From contig NZ_ML133529.1 in the NCBI RefSeq assembly GCF_003985145.1, forward strand, positions 174,960 through 238,959: 64,000 bases of DNA, read 5' to 3'. Positions 60,593-64,000 of the stretch are shown here, in pieces. The position numbers and the translations under genes are program-made. Source of the stretch: Rhizobium anhuiense (GTDB lineage: Bacteria; Pseudomonadota; Alphaproteobacteria; Rhizobiales; Rhizobiaceae). Below the pieces are notes generated by a model, which saw only the letters and a program-made list of their open reading frames with translations, was not told the origin of the DNA and did no database searches. Position 1 is the stretch's first letter. Each line of letters begins with the position of its first letter.

Positions 60593-61579
60593 ATGAGCGA
60601 AATCGTAGTTCCACAAGCAGTCAAGCCCAGGGTTTCCCATTTCAGATCCTCCACGGAGCTGCGGTCCGAGCGCATCCGATCGGCATGGATGTTTCTGGCG
60701 CCGACGCTGTTGATCTTGGCAATCGTCGCTGGCTGGCCGCTGTTCAGAACGATCTATTTCAGTTTTACGAATGCGTCGCTGAACGACCTTGGCAATGCGC
60801 AGTTCGTCGGCTTTGACAATTATTTGTCGTGGGTGACGCTGAAGAGCGGAAGGACCGTCTATCGCGGACTGCTTGCCGATCCGGTCTGGTGGAACGCCGT
60901 CTGGAACACTGCCAAGTTTACCGTCCTTTCGGTGGTAATCGAGACCGTGCTCGGACTGATCGTCGCCTTGGTGCTGAACGCACGGTTCGTCGGGCGTGGG
61001 ATCGTACGGGCCGCAATCCTCATTCCTTGGGCGATCCCAACCATCGTCTCAGCAAAGATGTGGGCCTGGATGCTCAATGATCAGTTCGGCATCCTGAACG
61101 ATATTCTGCTCGGCTTCGGTCTTATCAGTGAGAAGATTGCCTGGACCGCCAATCCGGAAACGGCGATGATCGCAGTGCTGATCGTCGATGTCTGGAAGAC
61201 GACGCCCTTCATGGCGCTTCTGATTCTTGCGGGACTACAGATGGTTCCGGGAGACATCTATGAGGCTGCCAAGATCGACGGCGTCAATCCGGTCAAGGTT
61301 TTCTGGCGTCTGACGCTGCCGCTGATCCGACCGGCTATCATGGTTGCCGTGATCTTCCGGATGCTGGATGCGATGCGCATCTTCGACCTGATCTATGTTC
61401 TGACGCCCAACAATGCGCAGACGAAGACCATGTCGGTCATGGCGCGCGAGAACCTCTTCGACTTCGACAAGTTCGCCTACGGCGCCACCGCGTCAACGGT
61501 GCTTTTCCTCATCATTGCCTCCGTAACCGTCCTTTATATCTGGCTCGGTCGCGTCAAGCTCGGCGGGGAGGAACGTTGA
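60593..61579 (+). CDS. thuF: Trehalose/maltose ABC transporter permease
   Basis: CUT1 permease, 328 residues, with a cytoplasmic tail of about 35 residues, six helices and an EAA loop YEAAKIDGVNPVKVFWRLTLPLIRP (about 223-247). The stop overlaps the thuG start (TGATG). Confidence 0.95.
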   Translation: MSEIVVPQAVKPRVSHFRSSTELRSERIRSAWMFLAPTLLILAIVAGWPLFRTIYFSFTNASLNDLGNAQFVGFDNYLSWVTLKSGRTVYRGLLADPVWWNAVWNTAKFTVLSVVIETVLGLIVALVLNARFVGRGIVRAAILIPWAIPTIVSAKMWAWMLNDQFGILNDILLGFGLISEKIAWTANPETAMIAVLIVDVWKTTPFMALLILAGLQMVPGDIYEAAKIDGVNPVKVFWRLTLPLIRPAIMVAVIFRMLDAMRIFDLIYVLTPNNAQTKTMSVMARENLFDFDKFAYGATASTVLFLIIASVTVLYIWLGRVKLGGEER

Positions 61580-62409
61580 TGCTGCTTTCGATCGTCAAGA
61601 ATACGCTCTTCTACCTGCTCGTCACAATCATCGTCATCATTGCGGTATTTCCGTTCTACTATGCGATCCTCACGAGCCTGAAGACCGGCACGGCCCTTTT
61701 CAAAGTCGATTATTGGCCGACCTCGATCTCCTTCGGCAACTACACGTCCGTGATGGGCCAGGGCGGTTTCGTCCGCAGTCTGGCGAATTCCGCGATGATC
61801 GCCTGCGTCGTGGTTTCAGCATCGCTGCTACTTTCGATCACCGCTTCGTTCGCTTTGGCCCGGGTACACTTCCGCGGGCGGGCACTGTTGATGTTGACCA
61901 TCCTCTCGGTGTCGATGTTTCCGCAGATTGCCGTTCTTGCGGGCCTCTTCGAACTCATCCGCTGGATCGGCATCTTCAACACGCCCTTCGCGCTGATCTT
62001 TTCCTACATGATCTTCACGCTCCCCTTCACCGTCTGGGTGCTGACGACCTTCATGCGCGAATTGCCGATCGAGATCGAAGAGGCGGCGATCGTCGATGGC
62101 GCTTCACCTTGGGTCATCATCACCCAGGTGTTCATGCCGTTGATGTGGCCGGCGCTGGTGACGACCGGACTGCTCGCCTTCATCACCGCCTGGAACGAGT
62201 TTCTTTTTGCGCTGACGTTCACATCGTCGGATACGCAGCGAACCGTCCCGGTTGCGATCGCCCTGCTTTCGGGCAACAGCGAATTCGAGATCCCCTGGGG
62301 CAACATCATGGCGGCTTCAGTGATCGTCACCGTGCCGGTTGTCGTGCTTGTTTTGATATTCCAGCGCCGGATCATTTCGGGGCTGACCGCCGGCGGCGTC
62401 AAGGGTTGA
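61579..62409 (+). CDS. thuG: Trehalose/maltose ABC transporter permease
   Basis: Second Thu permease, 276 residues, with an EAA loop IEEAAIVDGASPWVIITQVFMPLMWP and C-terminal end SGLTAGGVKG. ATG at 61579 is chosen over the adjacent in-frame TTG at 61576 because GGGGAGG is optimally spaced and the ATG overlaps the thuF stop. Confidence 0.95.
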   Translation: MLLSIVKNTLFYLLVTIIVIIAVFPFYYAILTSLKTGTALFKVDYWPTSISFGNYTSVMGQGGFVRSLANSAMIACVVVSASLLLSITASFALARVHFRGRALLMLTILSVSMFPQIAVLAGLFELIRWIGIFNTPFALIFSYMIFTLPFTVWVLTTFMRELPIEIEEAAIVDGASPWVIITQVFMPLMWPALVTTGLLAFITAWNEFLFALTFTSSDTQRTVPVAIALLSGNSEFEIPWGNIMAASVIVTVPVVVLVLIFQRRIISGLTAGGVKG

Positions 62410-62420
62410 GGGAGTAGAAC

Positions 62421-63446
62421 ATGGCAGAAATCCGACTGGAGAATATCCGCAAGAGCTTCGGCGCTTTCGAGGTGATCAAAGGCGTGACGATGGACATCCG
62501 CCGGGGCGAGTTCATGGTGTTCGTGGGGCCGTCGGGATGTGGCAAGTCCACGCTGCTGCGGCTTATCTCCGGGCTCGAGGACATCACCTCGGGAACCCTC
62601 TCCTTCGACAACAAGACGGTGAACCAGCACGCGCCGTCGAAGAGAGGGATCGCCATGGTGTTCCAGTCCTACGCGCTCTACCCGCATATGACGGTCTTCG
62701 ACAACATGGCTTTCGGCATGAAACTTTCCGGGAGTACCAGAGGCGAATGCCGCCAGCGTGTCGAACAGGCCGCCGGTATGCTGCAGCTCTCACCCTACTT
62801 AGACCGCTTGCCGCGACAGCTTTCCGGCGGGCAGCGTCAGCGCGTCGCAATCGGCCGGGCGATCGTACGCGATCCCAAGGTCTTTCTCTTCGACGAGCCG
62901 CTGTCCAACCTCGATGCGGCGCTTCGAGTCGCGACGAGGCTGGAAATTGCGAAGCTTCATCGCAGCATGAACAACACGACGATGGTCTATGTGACCCATG
63001 ACCAGGTCGAGGCCATGACACTCGCCGATCGGATCTGCGTGCTGAGGGACGGCGTCGTCGAGCAGATCGGCACGCCGCTGGAACTTTACGAAAGCCCAAA
63101 TTCGGTCTTCGTTGCCGGCTTCATCGGTTCGCCGAAAATGAATTTCCTCTCGGGCGAACTGGCGCAAGCCTATGATAGCCACACGATTGGCGTGCGCGCC
63201 GAGCATGTTCGCATCACGCCCGAGTCGCCCGTTTGGAGCGGCACGGTCATCCATTCAGAAATCCTCGGCTCCGATAGCTTCGTCTATGTGGATATCGGGG
63301 CGGATGAGCCGCTCATCGTGCGGGAAGCCGGAGTCTCCCGCCATGCGCCCGGCCAAACGCTTGGCCTTACGCCGCTTGCCGGCCACATCCACCGTTTCGA
63401 CCGGTCGGGCCGTTCGCTTGAGCGAGCCTCCATTCGGGCTGCCTGA
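62421..63446 (+). CDS. thuK: Trehalose/maltose ABC transporter ATPase
   Basis: MalK-type ATPase, 341 residues. Walker A GPSGCGKST (about 36-44), Q-loop VFQSYALYPHMTVFD, signature LSGGQRQRVAIGRAIVRDP, Walker B FLFDEPLSNLD, H-loop YVTHDQVEAMTL and a C-terminal OB-like domain (GVRAEHVRI) are intact. 11 bases after thuG. Confidence 0.95.
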   Translation: MAEIRLENIRKSFGAFEVIKGVTMDIRRGEFMVFVGPSGCGKSTLLRLISGLEDITSGTLSFDNKTVNQHAPSKRGIAMVFQSYALYPHMTVFDNMAFGMKLSGSTRGECRQRVEQAAGMLQLSPYLDRLPRQLSGGQRQRVAIGRAIVRDPKVFLFDEPLSNLDAALRVATRLEIAKLHRSMNNTTMVYVTHDQVEAMTLADRICVLRDGVVEQIGTPLELYESPNSVFVAGFIGSPKMNFLSGELAQAYDSHTIGVRAEHVRITPESPVWSGTVIHSEILGSDSFVYVDIGADEPLIVREAGVSRHAPGQTLGLTPLAGHIHRFDRSGRSLERASIRAA

Positions 63447-63510
63447 TGTTCCCAAGGTCGATGTTCTTCCCAGGACTCGATCCGTTTTTTAACTATAAGG
63501 AGAGGACGAC

Positions 63511-64000
63511 GTGACCATTCGCACCGTTGTGTGGGGAGAGAATATCCACGAGAATACCAATGCCGTCGTCCGGGGCATCTATCCCGAAGGCATGCACACG
63601 ACGATCGCCAACGCGCTGAATACCGATCCCAGTATCTCGGCGACGACGGCGACGCTGCAGGAGCCGGAACACGGACTCAGCGAAGCCCGCCTTGCCGAAA
63701 CCGATGTCTTGACCTGGTGGGGCCACAAGGATCACGGCGCGGTCTCCGACGTCGTCGTTGAGCGTGTCGCCAAGCGCGTCTGGGAAGGCATGGGGCTGCT
63801 CGTGCTGCATTCCGGCCATTTCTCCAAGATCTTCAAGCGGCTGATGGGCACACCCTGCGCGCTGAAATGGCGCGAGGCGGGTGAGCGCGAGCGTCTGTGG
63901 ACGATCAATCAGCGCCATCCGATCGCCGCCGGCATCGGCGAACATTTCGAACTCGAGAACGAGGAAATGTACGGCGAGCAGTTTTCGGTGCCGGAACCGC
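63511..64000 (+). CDS. thuA: Trehalose utilisation protein ThuA (partial, cut by window end)
   Basis: The first 163 codons are present and open to the last base. The start is GTG at 63511 with a strong AAGGAGAGG site. The translation TIRTVVWGENIHENTN...IYPEGMH...TWWGHKDHGAV...LLVLHSGHFSKIFKRLMG is the ThuA family (class I glutamine-amidotransferase-like fold). In S. meliloti thuA and thuB follow thuK and are needed for trehalose catabolism, with thuB encoding a Gfo/Idh enzyme involved in 3-keto-trehalose formation. thuB is expected just beyond the window. Confidence 0.93.
   Translation, partial: MTIRTVVWGENIHENTNAVVRGIYPEGMHTTIANALNTDPSISATTATLQEPEHGLSEARLAETDVLTWWGHKDHGAVSDVVVERVAKRVWEGMGLLVLHSGHFSKIFKRLMGTPCALKWREAGERERLWTINQRHPIAAGIGEHFELENEEMYGEQFSVPEP

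Overview
This window looks like part of a large secondary replicon (plasmid or chromid) of a fast-growing alphaproteobacterium, most likely of the Rhizobium etli/leguminosarum group. The evidence is a repABC replication cassette, a complete thuR-thuEFGK-thuA start of a trehalose locus, a bgsBA-type mixed-linkage glucan operon, high GC content, FixJ-like regulators and a very high density of binding-protein-dependent ABC transporters. No rRNA, tRNA, IS element, integrase or CRISPR array was seen.

Layout: (1) 31-6291, an operon with a Dpp/Opp-type transporter (two permeases and a double ATPase, binding protein presumably upstream of the window) and two enolase-superfamily acid-sugar dehydratase candidates. 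(2) 6387-8407, an FMN reductase, a nitroreductase and an ArsR-type regulator. (3) 8671-14015, a tightly overlapping operon on the minus strand: a MASE1/5xPAS histidine kinase followed by three FixJ-type response regulators. (4) 14425-18622, an NAD(P)-binding reductase, an aldo/keto reductase and an exported protein of unknown function. (5) 18837-22646, repABC with an antisense ctRNA, attenuator hairpins ahead of repC, an operator-like inverted repeat ahead of repA and palindromes after repC. (6) 22731-28534, bgsA/bgsB (c-di-GMP-type beta-glucan synthesis) divergent from a class A penicillin-binding protein. (7) 28628-34339, a DapA-type aldolase, GntR regulator, CUT1 sugar transporter without an ATPase, and PfkB kinase. 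(8) 34539-41217, ugpBAECQ with a DeoR/GlpR-type repressor, a HAD phosphatase and a GlpR-like palindrome. (9) 41306-57948, a long carbohydrate-catabolic island: binding protein and two permeases, LacI and DeoR regulators, two alpha/beta hydrolases, two Gfo/Idh dehydrogenases, two TIM-barrel isomerase/epimerases, a DhnA-type aldolase, PfkB and ROK kinases, a ribulose-phosphate-3-epimerase homologue and a separate MalK-type ATPase. (10) 57979-64000, thuR divergent from thuEFGKA, with thuA cut by the window end.

The genes fit a rhizosphere replicon that imports plant- or microbe-derived sugars, glycosides and phosphodiesters and channels them into central metabolism, each module with its own regulator. 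The best candidate for an uncharacterised system is the island at 41.3-57.9 kb. Its enzyme set does not match a textbook operon that I recognise but resembles a 3-keto-glycoside route joined to an als-like epimerase/ROK module. Regulatory features read directly from sequence include perfect palindromes at thuR, ugp and repA, and strong hairpins directly after three of the four binding-protein genes.
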